Assembly: GCF_030994125.1 (NCBI RefSeq)
Contig: NZ_CP099918.1
Coordinates: 310,001 to 374,000, forward strand
Direction: 5' to 3'
DNA: 64,000 nucleotides
Source: Pseudoalteromonas xiamenensis
GTDB lineage: Bacteria; Pseudomonadota; Gammaproteobacteria; Enterobacterales; Alteromonadaceae
How positions within the stretch are numbered: the first letter of the stretch is position 1; every line of letters begins with the position of its first letter. A model generated the notes under the pieces. That model made no database searches. It worked only from the letters and a program-made list of their open reading frames with translations, and was not told where the DNA came from. Shown piece by piece: positions 18,036 to 28,667 of the stretch. A program made the position numbers and the translations under genes.

Positions 18036-19211
18036 TTACTCAGCGCGCTCAAGTACTGCGGCATAAAATCCATCACCTTCTGTATTCACGCCAGGTAATA
18101 ATTTCATTTCTTCGGCAAGTTTGAAATTCGCATTATTTGCTAAGAAAGCATCGACTTGTGCACGGTTTTCTTCTGGTAAAATTGAGCATGTAGCATAAAC
18201 CAGCTTTCCACCTAGTCTACACATTTGGCTATATCGCTGCAGAATTTCACTCTGCAGTTGTGTCAGCTCGAGTAGTCCCTTTTCAGATAAATTCCATTTT
18301 GCATCTGGATTGCGTTTAAATACACCTGATCCCGTACATGGCACGTCGAGCAAGACACGATCGAACTTATCTTTTAACCTTTTTACTGTCTTACTGTTTT
18401 TGATCACACGAGTTTCTATCATGTGAACGCCCGCTCGTTTGGCTCTTTTTTTCAGCGTTTGTAACTTATGTTCGTGTATGTCCATTGCAAGAACATACCC
18501 TTTATTATTCATCAGAGCTGCTAAATGCAAGCTTTTACCACCTGCGCCGCTGCACGCATCAACTACACGCAGTCCTGGACGAACATCAAGTAATGGCGCA
18601 ATACGCTGTGAACCTACATCTTGCATCTCAAACCAACCTTCTTGGAAGGCTTTCGTTTTGAAGATATTCGCACCAGACTCTACAAGTAACGCATCATCGC
18701 CCTCAAGCGTTGTCTGTGTACGCTCTAGTTCCAACTTTTGTTGTAACTCAGCTGCTGTGCCTTTCAACGTGTTACAACGCAAATAGGTATTTGGACGAGA
18801 GTTCATCGCTTTTGCGATAGCCGGCCACTTCTCTCCATATTCCGCTTTTGCTTTCTCATGAAGCCATTCAGGGTAGCTCAAAAATGCGGATTCACTCGCA
18901 TCCGCTAAACTTGCTTCAATTCGCTCTACCGTGATGTCTTCAACTTCATCGTAATCTGGTAACGTTTTACCATTCAAAAGCTGAAAAGCGGCCCACATAG
19001 CCCAAAGCGAATTAGAGCCAACAGCGGCTTCCAATTTGCGCTTTTGCGACAACATTCCATAACACGTCGTAACGTACTCACCTCGCTCCGCACCATTCCA
19101 TTCAGGATGATTTCTAAGCGTGGTTTCAATCAGTTTATCTGCATAAATTTGGTCGGATTCAACGGTAGCAAGTGTCGATAGGATTTGCTCGATTAAGTAG
19201 CGATTTGACAA
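18036..19211 (-). CDS. RsmB/NOP-family RNA (cytosine-5) methyltransferase
   Basis: 391 residues from a TTG at 19211 (LSNRYLIEQILSTL); an in-frame GTG at 19283 would add 24 poorly matching residues. The SAM-binding motif VVDACSGAGGKSLHLAALM, motif VLLDVPCTGSGVFKRNPD with the catalytic-cycle cysteine (PCTG), and YATCSILPEEN with the second cysteine are all present, so both cysteines of m5C methyltransferases are kept. The N-terminal about 140 residues resemble the NusB-like region. The target, probably rRNA, is unknown. The gene is single and followed by a strong terminator. Confidence 0.93.
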   Translation of the reverse strand: MSNRYLIEQILSTLATVESDQIYADKLIETTLRNHPEWNGAERGEYVTTCYGMLSQKRKLEAAVGSNSLWAMWAAFQLLNGKTLPDYDEVEDITVERIEASLADASESAFLSYPEWLHEKAKAEYGEKWPAIAKAMNSRPNTYLRCNTLKGTAAELQQKLELERTQTTLEGDDALLVESGANIFKTKAFQEGWFEMQDVGSQRIAPLLDVRPGLRVVDACSGAGGKSLHLAALMNNKGYVLAMDIHEHKLQTLKKRAKRAGVHMIETRVIKNSKTVKRLKDKFDRVLLDVPCTGSGVFKRNPDAKWNLSEKGLLELTQLQSEILQRYSQMCRLGGKLVYATCSILPEENRAQVDAFLANNANFKLAEEMKLLPGVNTEGDGFYAAVLERAE

Positions 19212-19376
19212 TGTGGGACTCTCTGGCGTAGTGCAAAGTGTAAATTGTATATCGACACCCAGAAACCGCAAAGTGGTTTTCACATTTTGAGCAATTCATT
19301 GTAGACCTAAACGTATTGTGCTACTTACCGGAGAAGCCAAAGCGCCTATGCTTTGGCATCTCTTAGGTTAACTCAT

Positions 19377-20822
19377 TTATTCAGCAACAACTTCCCAAGG
19401 ACCCCATTGTACTCCTGGCTGTTCACCTTTAGTCCACCACTTTGCTTGGAACAGTTGATTGTTAAAACCAACTTTGTCGCCTTTTGAATAGGCTTTTTCA
19501 GCGCTCCACGCGGCAACACCACCAACAGGAGGTTCTTCTTTTGGTGGCTTAATGCTGTCCACCACCGTTACCGTTGGCCAGTTAGCATGAGATTTATAGA
19601 AATTGGTGACACATTTTTCGTAATCCCCTGGAACTAATGCAGAATATGCCGTTTGATAGCCCACAAGTTTACATTCAAAGGAATAACCTCCTGGACGATC
19701 AGCATAATAACCCCAATCCCCTTCCCAGTTTGTGTAAAGCACGTCCGTAGCGCCATTCAAATTTAGACTACCGTATGGTGTTTGTTGCCAACACGTGTTT
19801 TCCTCGTCCGTTTCGATTGGAATCGCATAGTAATTTGCCAACCCCTCCCAATACCTGATGCGATTTACTGGCTGACCTTTTGTACGATTTTGTTCGCCAC
19901 ATTCGATGCCACCATTAATAATGTTAATTGTAGTGCCAAATCCGTATCCAATGTTTGCATTCAACTCGCGAGCTGATGGCACCCAAGTACGGTCTATAAC
20001 ATGTAACATCGCAGGCTTTGGTGCCTGAGGTGTTAAGAAAAACCAAATAGCAGAAGCCAAATTGAGCCACGAATCTGCAACAAGCCCTGGATTGTTTAAT
20101 AACACCGTTGCATCGCCATCGAACATCGCTTCAGAAAAAGCACCGTAGTTAAAATGATAAGACAATTGCTTCGCACCACGACCAAAATATCCTTCTCCGG
20201 CTTTGCATGGCCAGCGGCGATTTTGCCAATCATCTTGACCACACCCTGTCGTATACCCTGCTTGGCCCTCTTTCCAACCCATTTCACGCACATGTACTAA
20301 TGCTTGTTGCCACTCTTCCAAACCTTGCGGATTATCAGATACATTATCTTTTGCAATGTGGCCCCCGGTCTCCTGCGAGAAGTGTGCAAACGCAGTGACG
20401 ATAGATTTCTTACAAATTGCGTCTGCGTTACGTCCATCGGTATAGTCGCCACAAAATGCAGGAAACTTACCTACAGCTTTTAAAAAGCGCTCATAAGTGT
20501 ATTCGGGTGCCGCCATTTGCGTTAAGAAATCCCATTCCACTTGACCAAAGACACGTTCCACTCGCTTAACGTTTGCCGGATTCGTTGAAGCACCAATTGT
20601 TATTTGATCAACAACCACATTGCTTGCTGTTTTAAGTGCATTAGCCCAAACCGCGTACATAGGATTGGGGGTTTTATCTTTTGCAGCTTGTTGTACTTCT
20701 TCTCGAGAAAGTAAGTAAGCACCCGCATTATCAGGGTCTGGTTGTGGATGCATTGCAAGAGCATGAAAGCTCCCGCAAAGTAACGACGATGCAACGAGCA
20801 TCGATAGTTTCGTCTTTATCAT
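19377..20822 (-). CDS. Secreted GH19 chitinase with C-terminal chitin-binding domain
   Basis: 481 residues. Signal peptide to ALA (23). The GH19 domain carries the catalytic acid in AHFSQETGGH (Glu151), followed by the second acid region GYFGRGAKQLSYHFNYGAFS and the conserved NPGLVADSWLNLASAIWFFL and GIECG. A linker with KPPKEEPPVGG leads to a CBM5/12-type module (about 434-478): AWSAEKAYSKGDKV, LFQAKWWTKGEQPG with the expected aromatic surface. It hydrolyses beta-1,4-GlcNAc chains outside the cell. No chitin operon surrounds it. Confidence 0.95.
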   Translation of the reverse strand: MIKTKLSMLVASSLLCGSFHALAMHPQPDPDNAGAYLLSREEVQQAAKDKTPNPMYAVWANALKTASNVVVDQITIGASTNPANVKRVERVFGQVEWDFLTQMAAPEYTYERFLKAVGKFPAFCGDYTDGRNADAICKKSIVTAFAHFSQETGGHIAKDNVSDNPQGLEEWQQALVHVREMGWKEGQAGYTTGCGQDDWQNRRWPCKAGEGYFGRGAKQLSYHFNYGAFSEAMFDGDATVLLNNPGLVADSWLNLASAIWFFLTPQAPKPAMLHVIDRTWVPSARELNANIGYGFGTTINIINGGIECGEQNRTKGQPVNRIRYWEGLANYYAIPIETDEENTCWQQTPYGSLNLNGATDVLYTNWEGDWGYYADRPGGYSFECKLVGYQTAYSALVPGDYEKCVTNFYKSHANWPTVTVVDSIKPPKEEPPVGGVAAWSAEKAYSKGDKVGFNNQLFQAKWWTKGEQPGVQWGPWEVVAE

Positions 20823-21025
20823 TTAGTCTTCTTCCTTACATGTTGTTTTTGAGTATTTATTATTACAATCGATTCACATTATTAACTTTATGACATCGCT
20901 GTCAAATCCAACCAGTTCAGGTACAGACCCAAAATTGACAATAAATTAGTACCTATTTGAGGTTAACTGAATGATTTGTATTAAAAATAAGAGTAAGGTT
21001 GGGATGGGTTAAAGAGGAAAAAATA

Positions 21026-21598
21026 ATGCAAATAAAACCTTTAACAGAAAACTACTTCGATGAAGTCATTTCACTCGCAAATTTGGTGCATGGGGATAAC
21101 TATCTCGACATCGCCGGCTTACTTGACATGATCCGAAAGGGAACAAAATCTGGTCTGAATGCCTGTTTTGTCGCCGTGGATGATAACGATAAGGTCATCG
21201 GTTTTAGAACAACCTACGCAGCGACTCAGTGGTCGATAGACAAATGGTGCACTCCAGATAAATGGCCTGTTGCTAAAGACCTGATGGCGTATTTTAAATG
21301 TTCCGCGATTGCCCCTAAAGCACAAGGTCGAGGTATAGGACCCAAGCTACTCGAAGCCTCTATTGATGTGCTAAAACAGCAAGGAGCAAAAGCCGGACTT
21401 GCTCATTTGTGGATGCAAAGTCCAGGTAATGCTGCAGTAAAATACTTCACCAAAGCCGGTGGGGTTTTAATTAATACGCATCATGACAGATGGCTACCAT
21501 TATGTCTGGAAGACGGTTATGTATGCACCATTTGTGGCAATGAATGTCGTTGCCAAGCCGCTGAGATGGCAATTATTTTTGAGCAAAAACAAGAATGA
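21026..21598 (+). CDS. GNAT-type N-acetyltransferase
   Basis: 190 residues from ATG 21026, which has gagg 8 nt upstream; an ATG 27 nt earlier lacks a site. The acetyl-CoA loop is AIAPKAQGRGIGPKLLEASI. The C-terminus carries a cluster of cysteines, CLEDGYVCTICGNECRCQA, that looks like a small zinc-binding patch, unusual for the family. The last bases overlap the start of the oxidoreductase gene (ATGA), so the two are translationally coupled. The acceptor may be an amine handled by that oxidoreductase. Confidence 0.85.
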   Translation: MQIKPLTENYFDEVISLANLVHGDNYLDIAGLLDMIRKGTKSGLNACFVAVDDNDKVIGFRTTYAATQWSIDKWCTPDKWPVAKDLMAYFKCSAIAPKAQGRGIGPKLLEASIDVLKQQGAKAGLAHLWMQSPGNAAVKYFTKAGGVLINTHHDRWLPLCLEDGYVCTICGNECRCQAAEMAIIFEQKQE

Positions 21599-22932
21599 AT
21601 AAAAATTACGATCCAATCTTTGCAAAACACTGTCAAGGGCAAGAATTTGCGCCCAGCTATTGGGCTTCAACCATTCCACTTCCCTCGGACATTATCCCTT
21701 TGTCGACTTCACAGTCTTTTGATGTAGCCATAATTGGCGGTGGATTCAGCGGTCTGCTCACTGCTTACTATCTTGCAACAGAACATCAACTAGAGTGTGC
21801 CGTTTTTGAAGCAAACCAAGTTGGGTTTGGTGCCAGTGCTCGCAATGCGGGGTTTGTGCTAAAAGGATCTGGGCGACTTAGCTACGCGCAAATGGCAAAA
21901 AAATGGGGGGTCGATACCTCTAAAGCGATTTATCACGAGTTTTCAGAAGCGGTCTGCCGTGTTGAATCTCTTATAAAAACCCACCAAATCGACTGTGATC
22001 CGCAGCCAAAAGGGTACATCAAAATTGCCCATAACCCACAGGCATTTGACAACTTAAAAGCGCAAGCCGACTTTCTGAAATTGCACTTAGGTAGCGATGC
22101 CGAGTTTCTGTCGATTGAAGAGTTAAAAGCAAATTACATGGATCACCAACAAGCATTCGGCGCACTTCGACTACCTGATGGATTTGGTGTGAATCCATTG
22201 AAATTGCTACTAGGCTATCGCAGGTTAGCGCAGTCTGCTGGTGTTAAAATTTTTGAACACACCCTTGTTACGGATATTCATGATACAAGTACAGGCGTCA
22301 CTTTTCGAGCAAATGACCAAACAGTTAACGCTAAAAAACTTGTTATTACAGGTAATGCTTATAACAGCAAAAATACGCATTCAGTCATCAACAATCGTTA
22401 CTTACCCATATTAAGTAGTGTGATGGTCACGAAACCGTTAACTCAATTAGAGTTAGAATCCAGTGGTCTAAAGACGAATCAAGTCACCATGGATACGAGG
22501 ACGTTAAAGTACTACTACCGATTACTGCCAGACAATCGCTTGCTTTTCGGCGGACGAGGAGCAATTTTTGCCAAAGATAGAGATAAGCCTTTTTACCTTA
22601 ATAATCTAAAGCGGGGTTTAAAAGAATGCTTTCCATCTCTAGCCGATAAAGACCATGAATATTATTGGCATGGTTACATTGCTGCAGCAATGGATGATAT
22701 GCCGCACGTCAATGTTGTCGGCAATGTGGGCTACATTTTAGGTTATTGTGGCGCAGGCGTGTCGTTCAGCGCGCAAGCGGCCTACCGCTTGGCACAACAA
22801 CTTGCGGGTGTTGACGTCCCCAACGTGCCATTATACAACACGGGTTTACCTTATTTGCCCTTTCCTGCACTAAGGCGATTTGGTCAATGGGGTTATTATC
22901 AATTCGCTCAGATAAAAGACCAGTATTTTTAG
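21595..22932 (+). CDS. FAD-dependent amine oxidoreductase (DAO / PuuB-like)
   Basis: 445 residues. The FAD Rossmann motif FDVAIIGGGFSGLLTAYYLA spans 43-61, ARNAGFVLKGSG continues the family pattern, and the C-terminal YYWHGYIAAAMDDMPHVN and GYCGAGVSFS correspond to the second FAD-contact block of DAO enzymes such as gamma-glutamylputrescine oxidoreductase. It is cytoplasmic (no signal). The four-base overlap with the acetyltransferase suggests joint use on an amino or polyamine substrate. The exact substrate is not resolvable. Confidence 0.88.
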   Translation: MNKNYDPIFAKHCQGQEFAPSYWASTIPLPSDIIPLSTSQSFDVAIIGGGFSGLLTAYYLATEHQLECAVFEANQVGFGASARNAGFVLKGSGRLSYAQMAKKWGVDTSKAIYHEFSEAVCRVESLIKTHQIDCDPQPKGYIKIAHNPQAFDNLKAQADFLKLHLGSDAEFLSIEELKANYMDHQQAFGALRLPDGFGVNPLKLLLGYRRLAQSAGVKIFEHTLVTDIHDTSTGVTFRANDQTVNAKKLVITGNAYNSKNTHSVINNRYLPILSSVMVTKPLTQLELESSGLKTNQVTMDTRTLKYYYRLLPDNRLLFGGRGAIFAKDRDKPFYLNNLKRGLKECFPSLADKDHEYYWHGYIAAAMDDMPHVNVVGNVGYILGYCGAGVSFSAQAAYRLAQQLAGVDVPNVPLYNTGLPYLPFPALRRFGQWGYYQFAQIKDQYF

Positions 22933-23043
22933 GCCTAAATTGATAAAACTAAATATGAATTCAACAAATTAATAACTTTGGTCGGTTGTGCTTTTTGTTC
23001 CCTTTGCTATACCTTAAAGCACAACTTGCCAGTGACGGCGGCT

Positions 23044-24234
23044 ATGTTTAACGTACTAAAAAAATCAATTACGCTGTTGGCGTTAGTTATCTCAGTAGTT
23101 AGCAATGTTTATGCAAATAGTGCTAATTTGTCTGTTGCTGTCGGCATTGAAAACTATGATTTCAAACCATTTTTTGATGAATTCACGCACAAAACAGGCA
23201 TCCAAATTGACGTGATGGCCTTTGAAAATAACGAACTTAAATCCCAACTGCTGCAAAAAGCCAATTCCGCGTCATTACCGGATGTTGTCATTGTTCCCTC
23301 TGACTATTTGGGCTTAGAGCAACTGCAATTTTCGACAATTCCAGACAACTGGCTAAATCAGGCACTTAATCCCAAAGCGCGAGAAAGTACAAAACATGGT
23401 TCTGGTTACAAGGGGATCCCATTTATCTTTGGCAATCATCTGTTGCTGTATTACAACAAAAAGTGGATTAAGGAACCGCCGAAGACATGGACTGAACTAC
23501 TCAATCTAGCGCCAAAATTACCTCTCGGTAAGGAGCTCATTGCTTGGAACTACTTTGAAATGTATTGGTTTGCGGCATTTTATAACTCATTTGATGAGCC
23601 ACTAATTCGAGCTGGGTATGCCACGATTGACCCAGAAGCGATGATCTCAAGCCTTCTGATGTATGATGAGCTAAAACAAAAATCCCATTTAGACATTGAA
23701 TGTAATTACAGCTGTATGGTGGAAAAATTTGAATCAGGAAATGTCTCCATGGTGATTAATGGCTCATGGATATTCAATAAATGGATGGACAAAATGGGCG
23801 AAGACATTGGTGTTGCAAATTTACCTGCATATCATACAAGACCGATGCGCTCGTTCTATTCTCCTCATGTTATTGCTTTTCCTAATGACGGCATTGAGGG
23901 CAAAAAGAAAGCATTACTCAAGGCCTTTTCTCAGTTTATACAATCATCCCAAGTTCAAAATCAGGTCTGGGCGCGCCTTCACACTTTACCGGTTCGACAA
24001 GACACACTAGATAAATTGTCCCATAATGACAGTAATTTACAATTGCTCATCGATGGCTTAGAGAATACAGTAGCCTTACCAAATGATACGGCTATGGCGT
24101 ATGTGTGGGAAGCCATGCTGAAAGGGATTACCCGTTATGAAGCTGGAATCATGAATGCAGCCCAAGCAGCGGATTACATGCAGTACGTTACAAACAAGTC
24201 AATAAATCATGCAAAACAAAAGCATAGCAACTGA
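23044..24234 (+). CDS. Extracellular solute-binding protein (family 1-like)
   Basis: 396 residues from ATG 23044, which opens a proper signal peptide ([20 protein letters not shown], cleavage near YANS). The mature protein shows the SBP family 1 pattern: [78 protein letters not shown]. It is related to sugar or polyamine binding proteins, but no permease or ATPase gene follows. Its 3' end overlaps the hybrid histidine kinase gene by 26 bp, so it more likely presents a ligand to that sensor. It lies 111 bp after the oxidoreductase gene. Confidence 0.88.
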   Translation: MFNVLKKSITLLALVISVVSNVYANSANLSVAVGIENYDFKPFFDEFTHKTGIQIDVMAFENNELKSQLLQKANSASLPDVVIVPSDYLGLEQLQFSTIPDNWLNQALNPKARESTKHGSGYKGIPFIFGNHLLLYYNKKWIKEPPKTWTELLNLAPKLPLGKELIAWNYFEMYWFAAFYNSFDEPLIRAGYATIDPEAMISSLLMYDELKQKSHLDIECNYSCMVEKFESGNVSMVINGSWIFNKWMDKMGEDIGVANLPAYHTRPMRSFYSPHVIAFPNDGIEGKKKALLKAFSQFIQSSQVQNQVWARLHTLPVRQDTLDKLSHNDSNLQLLIDGLENTVALPNDTAMAYVWEAMLKGITRYEAGIMNAAQAADYMQYVTNKSINHAKQKHSN

Positions 24235-26380
24235 GTTTAAGCTGAAAATAGGCGGATTCATATTACTGCTCTTTACCGCGGAGATTTTCTATTTTGCTTA
24301 TGCTTCCTACAAACAAGCAGAAGACGTTGCCATTGAAAACGTCTCTCGGCGCGCCTACGGTCTTAAGTACGACATTAAAAACCAAATTACCGAGCTGAGT
24401 TATTTGCTCGTCCCGTTGATGGACAACAAAGTTCTTGCGGATTCACCCAACAATTTGCTCTATACCCAATTTGCTTTAAAACAGCTTACCGATCTGGTTA
24501 AAGATAATAATTTGGTAAAAAGTGCCTTTATTGCAGATGGCTCTCCTTATATTACCGATGGCTATCCATTGTATACCCTACGCTGGGGCATTACTGAAAT
24601 CTCGCAGCTCAGCGAAGACATCATCTTGTCAAAAAAGCCTAACTTAGGTATACGCGCCATCATTTTCCCACCTCAACAATTACAAGATGCCAATTCTAAA
24701 AATGGAAAATTGCTGTTTGTTATCCCGCTTCGTGAAACGCTTCAATCGCTCGTACGGCCTTATCGCTATACAGGCGCTTTATTCGTTGAAGTCGATTTAG
24801 ATGCTGTTATTGCAAATGCCTCTCATGAAAAAAGCAACCTAGGCGAACACTTAACCATCGAGTCAAACCAGCAAGTGTGGTTTGAAAAAGGCAAGCCTTT
24901 TAAAGATCACTTCTCTCAGTCAATTAGTCTTTTCGAAAATACGGATAATACGTGGCCAAACGCCACGATTAACGTGCAACATTCAAAAAGCCTTTATACT
25001 GAACGTTTTGTTCATTCTCTCTACTTAACTGCGTTTATCAGCATCATTGATTTGCTGCTTATCGTATGGTTTTTGAATTACTTCGGTCGACGTTTGATCC
25101 AGCCATTGAAACGCTTAGAAAAGCAATGTCTCGATTTTTCCACGGGCAATTTCAAAAAGTCGCAAGAACCCGTACATTTTAGTGAACTGCAAACCTTACA
25201 AGATACCTTTAATAACATGGCCGATAAGCTTGATGAACATGTGTCGAATTTAAAGCTGGCAAAACAAAAAGCCGAACTTTCTGAGCAATCGAAATCTCTC
25301 TTCTTAGCGAACATGAGCCACGAAATTCGTACACCGATGAATGGTATTTTGGGCACATTTCAACTACTTGCTGACGTTGAACACGATCCGGAAAACAAAG
25401 AGCTCGTCGATACAGGTCTGGTATCAGCCAAATCGTTATTACATTTACTCAACGACATTTTAGACTTTTCCAAAATGGAAGCGGGGAAATTATCATTTGA
25501 ATACGTTGTCTATGATTTAAAATTCCTTTTCGAAGAGGTGTGTGTCGAGTTCAAGGACATTTCTAAAAACAAACAAATACCAATCAAGTTAAATGTCGAC
25601 GAAGACTTTGAAGTTTTACGCAAAGTCGACACGCTTAGGATAAAACAAATTCTTCGGAATCTCTTGTCTAACGCCCTGAAGTTCACGCACGAAGGTGACG
25701 TCAAAATTTCACTCAAGGGCACAGAAGAAAAAGTGGAATTCTCGATACAGGATTCTGGCATCGGAATGTCTGAAGCTCAGCTCGAACGATTGTTTAATCG
25801 ATTCTCGCAGGCGGATACTTCTACCACTCGAAAATACGGCGGCACGGGCCTTGGTCTTTCTATCATCAAGCAACTTATTGAGCTTATGAATGGCGAAGTG
25901 ACGGTACAAAGTGAGGAAGGTAAAGGGACGACATTTAACGTATGCCTACCATTCAAACGCGAAACTCAACAAGTTAAAAAAGTAGCTGATGCTATCGTTC
26001 CTCCGGACTTAACAGGAAAAACGCTGTTACTCGCGGAAGATAACAAAATCAACCAAACCGTATTCTGCGCAATGGTCAAAAAGACAGGTGCGGAGATTTT
26101 GATTGCTAATGATGGTGTAGAAGCAGTTGCAATCGCCCAAAAATACTATGTCGATGCTATTTTCATGGACATACAAATGCCGAATTTGGACGGTGTTGGC
26201 GCGTGTAATCAACTTATTGAGCAGGGCTTTAATAAACCGATCATTGCATTAACCGCTAACGTTATGGCGAAAGACGTCGAGTATTATTTAAACAATCACT
26301 TTGCAGATTGCGTTGGTAAGCCAATCGAGATCCAAGCACTCTTTAAATCTATCTATAGTCATATTCCGACAAGTTCTTAA
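24209..26380 (+). CDS. Hybrid sensor histidine kinase with receiver domain
   Basis: 723 residues. Membrane helices at about 12-31 and 271-290 enclose a periplasmic domain of about 240 residues. A HAMP-like stretch and coiled coil precede HisKA with [14 protein letters not shown] (His371). HATPase follows: N box [25 protein letters not shown], and [13 protein letters not shown]. The C-terminal receiver has the acidic pair [10 protein letters not shown], phosphoacceptor in [11 protein letters not shown] (Asp654) and the conserved Lys in GKPIE. No Hpt domain is fused, so a separate phosphotransfer partner is needed. The start overlaps the solute-binding protein gene, suggesting a ligand-sensing pair. 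Confidence 0.95.
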   Translation: MQNKSIATEFKLKIGGFILLLFTAEIFYFAYASYKQAEDVAIENVSRRAYGLKYDIKNQITELSYLLVPLMDNKVLADSPNNLLYTQFALKQLTDLVKDNNLVKSAFIADGSPYITDGYPLYTLRWGITEISQLSEDIILSKKPNLGIRAIIFPPQQLQDANSKNGKLLFVIPLRETLQSLVRPYRYTGALFVEVDLDAVIANASHEKSNLGEHLTIESNQQVWFEKGKPFKDHFSQSISLFENTDNTWPNATINVQHSKSLYTERFVHSLYLTAFISIIDLLLIVWFLNYFGRRLIQPLKRLEKQCLDFSTGNFKKSQEPVHFSELQTLQDTFNNMADKLDEHVSNLKLAKQKAELSEQSKSLFLANMSHEIRTPMNGILGTFQLLADVEHDPENKELVDTGLVSAKSLLHLLNDILDFSKMEAGKLSFEYVVYDLKFLFEEVCVEFKDISKNKQIPIKLNVDEDFEVLRKVDTLRIKQILRNLLSNALKFTHEGDVKISLKGTEEKVEFSIQDSGIGMSEAQLERLFNRFSQADTSTTRKYGGTGLGLSIIKQLIELMNGEVTVQSEEGKGTTFNVCLPFKRETQQVKKVADAIVPPDLTGKTLLLAEDNKINQTVFCAMVKKTGAEILIANDGVEAVAIAQKYYVDAIFMDIQMPNLDGVGACNQLIEQGFNKPIIALTANVMAKDVEYYLNNHFADCVGKPIEIQALFKSIYSHIPTSS

Positions 26381-26507
26381 AGCACCACACGGCTCTTGGC
26401 GTCATTCGTCTGAGTTAATTGGTCATCTAGGAATAGATTCACCAAAGGATTGCGAACTCATCTTTTGAAAAGTGTCAACGCTAATTAGGATGGGTCACAT
26501 AAATCAA

Positions 26508-26535
26508 AAAAGGGCTTCACTTTGGAAACCCTTTT
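26508..26535. terminator. Bidirectional terminator
   Basis: Stem aaaaggg/ccctttt (7 bp) around a 14-nt loop with flanking A and T runs. It lies between the convergent kinase and S9 peptidase genes. Confidence 0.65.
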
Positions 26536-26546
26536 GCTTTGAACGA

Positions 26547-28574
26547 CTACTGTTCTTTTTTCGTTTGGTGTTTTTCAAACCACCACAGAATGTATTCGAC
26601 TTTCGTCAAAAGATTTGATGGACGCGACGTAATGCCGTGTGAAGCATCAGGAATACGGACCATTGCACTTTCAACGCCTTGTAGTTTAAGCGCTTGGTAG
26701 AATTGTTCTGTTTCCGATATTGGCGTTCGGTAGTCAGATTCACCAGTCAGTAGCATGGTGGGTGTTTTAACATTGCCCACATAGCTAATTGGCGAGCGCT
26801 TCATATAGTGTTCCATGTGATCCCAAGGTTTACCCGGGAACCAATAATCACTAAAGAATGGGTATGCGTCTGCTGTCAGCACAAATGAATACCAGTTAAT
26901 CACTGGTTTTGCGACCACCGCTGCAGCAAATCGATCAGTATGCCCTACCGTCCAAGCTGTTAGCACGCCACCACCTGAACCACCAGTAACAAACAGTTTG
27001 TCTTTATCGATAAACCCTTTAGCGAGCATGGTGTCAACGCCCGTCATCAGATCATCAAAATCATTGCTTGGGTAATTATGGTGGATTGTTTGCGCAAATT
27101 TTTTGCCATACGAATCACTTCCTCGAGGATTCATATACAGTACGACATAGCCTTTTGCCGCCATTAGCTGAAGTTCAGATGCAAAGTGAGGTCCGTAGTT
27201 TGCAACTGGGCCTCCATGGATCTCAAGAATCATGGGGTATTTTTTGGTTGCGTCGAACTCAGGTGGATAAACAACCCAGCCTTGAATATCCAGTCCATCG
27301 TATTTGGATTTCACCCAAATTTCTTCAACTTTACCAAGCGTAATGTCTGTAAGTGCATCGTCGTTCAAGTGTGTAAGGCGCTTAACTTCACCTTTATCAA
27401 CTACGGCGATATCCGCAGGACGCTGTGTATCGGCTAGCGTAATCGCCACTATACCACGGTCACTGACGTCGAAGTCACCACCAGAATACGGTCTTCCAAA
27501 GGATGTGCTTCCTATCTGTTTTGTTACAACCGAGAACTTGCCTTGTAGCTTTTGTATGCCTAATGACGTTTGCCCTTCTGTATCATACTCAAGGTACACT
27601 GCATTACTGTTCCCTGCCCATTTCAGTCGACTGAAGTTTCGATCTAATTCTTCACCGTAAGCTTCTGTTTCACCTGACTTCAAATCCATCACATACAATA
27701 GATTGTTTTCATAGTTTGTTTGTTTATCATCATGCCCTAAATAGGCTAGGTAGCGACCATTCGGTGATACTTCAGGGTAACGATCTGGACCCAAACGCGA
27801 AGTAATCGCGGTAATTTCCTTTGAATCCATATCAAGCGAGTAGATTTCATTATTTGTTGGTTTTAACGCGTTATTTTCTCGTCGATTCGCACTGAAATAG
27901 AGTGTTTTGCCGTCTCGACTAAAACTGACCTTGCCACCGTGATCATAGTCACCCGAGGTCAACTGCCTTGCGTTTCCGCCATCTGCACTTATCCAGAACA
28001 GATGCTCAAAACCTTGGTCGAGATAACCCATTCCATCTGCACGATAATAAACATCGTCAATAAACACGGCTGGTTTCGCCCACGTCGCGCCTTCTGGCTT
28101 CCCCGATACATGAACTGGCGTTTTACTCGCTTTTGGTACAAACATACTAAACACAAGGCCAGTCCCATCAGGGGTCCAAGTGACTTTGCCCGGTGATTGT
28201 GTAAGATTCGTGAGCTTTGCAACCGCATTGGTTTTCAGCCATTTAATGTACACTTGTGGGCTTCCATCACGCGTCGAAATAAACGCTAATTTATCCCCTT
28301 TAGGTGATAAAACAGGTGAAAAGTCACGATGCACACCCGAAGTCACTGGCTGCATTTCACCGCTGATATTATCCACTGACCAAATATTACCGACTTTCTT
28401 GTCCGTTTTGATGTCCATCCGATTGCGAACAAAGTAGGTTGTTTTACCATCATTACTAATGTCGACTTGGCTTGCGTACTCGAGATCAAATACATTTATC
28501 GGCTTCAGCGACTCAGCTTGTGCTGTAAAACTGCACGCAGCACTGACGAGCGCCAAGGTAAATAGACGTTTCAT
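26547..28574 (-). CDS. Exported S9 family prolyl oligopeptidase-type peptidase
   Basis: 675 residues with a signal peptide (MKRLFTLALVSAACSFTAQA). The N-terminal about 400 residues form a WD/PD40-like propeller (ISTRDGSPQVYIK, FSRDGKTLYFSANRR, VSPNGRYLAYLG). The C-terminal alpha/beta-hydrolase domain has the nucleophile GGSGGGVL (Ser533), Asp in GESDYRTP (near 614) and His in DASHGI (His646). It belongs to the acylaminoacyl-peptidase/dipeptidyl-peptidase group and acts on short peptides in the periplasm. Single gene with its own promoter. Confidence 0.95.
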   Translation of the reverse strand: MKRLFTLALVSAACSFTAQAESLKPINVFDLEYASQVDISNDGKTTYFVRNRMDIKTDKKVGNIWSVDNISGEMQPVTSGVHRDFSPVLSPKGDKLAFISTRDGSPQVYIKWLKTNAVAKLTNLTQSPGKVTWTPDGTGLVFSMFVPKASKTPVHVSGKPEGATWAKPAVFIDDVYYRADGMGYLDQGFEHLFWISADGGNARQLTSGDYDHGGKVSFSRDGKTLYFSANRRENNALKPTNNEIYSLDMDSKEITAITSRLGPDRYPEVSPNGRYLAYLGHDDKQTNYENNLLYVMDLKSGETEAYGEELDRNFSRLKWAGNSNAVYLEYDTEGQTSLGIQKLQGKFSVVTKQIGSTSFGRPYSGGDFDVSDRGIVAITLADTQRPADIAVVDKGEVKRLTHLNDDALTDITLGKVEEIWVKSKYDGLDIQGWVVYPPEFDATKKYPMILEIHGGPVANYGPHFASELQLMAAKGYVVLYMNPRGSDSYGKKFAQTIHHNYPSNDFDDLMTGVDTMLAKGFIDKDKLFVTGGSGGGVLTAWTVGHTDRFAAAVVAKPVINWYSFVLTADAYPFFSDYWFPGKPWDHMEHYMKRSPISYVGNVKTPTMLLTGESDYRTPISETEQFYQALKLQGVESAMVRIPDASHGITSRPSNLLTKVEYILWWFEKHQTKKEQ

Positions 28575-28667
28575 TGTTCCATCCTGCTTGTTATTGTTGA
28601 TGTTATCTAACTACCTATTTTCTTTTCACACCAGCAATTTGCGATGTAAACAAGAAATTATAGTGTT

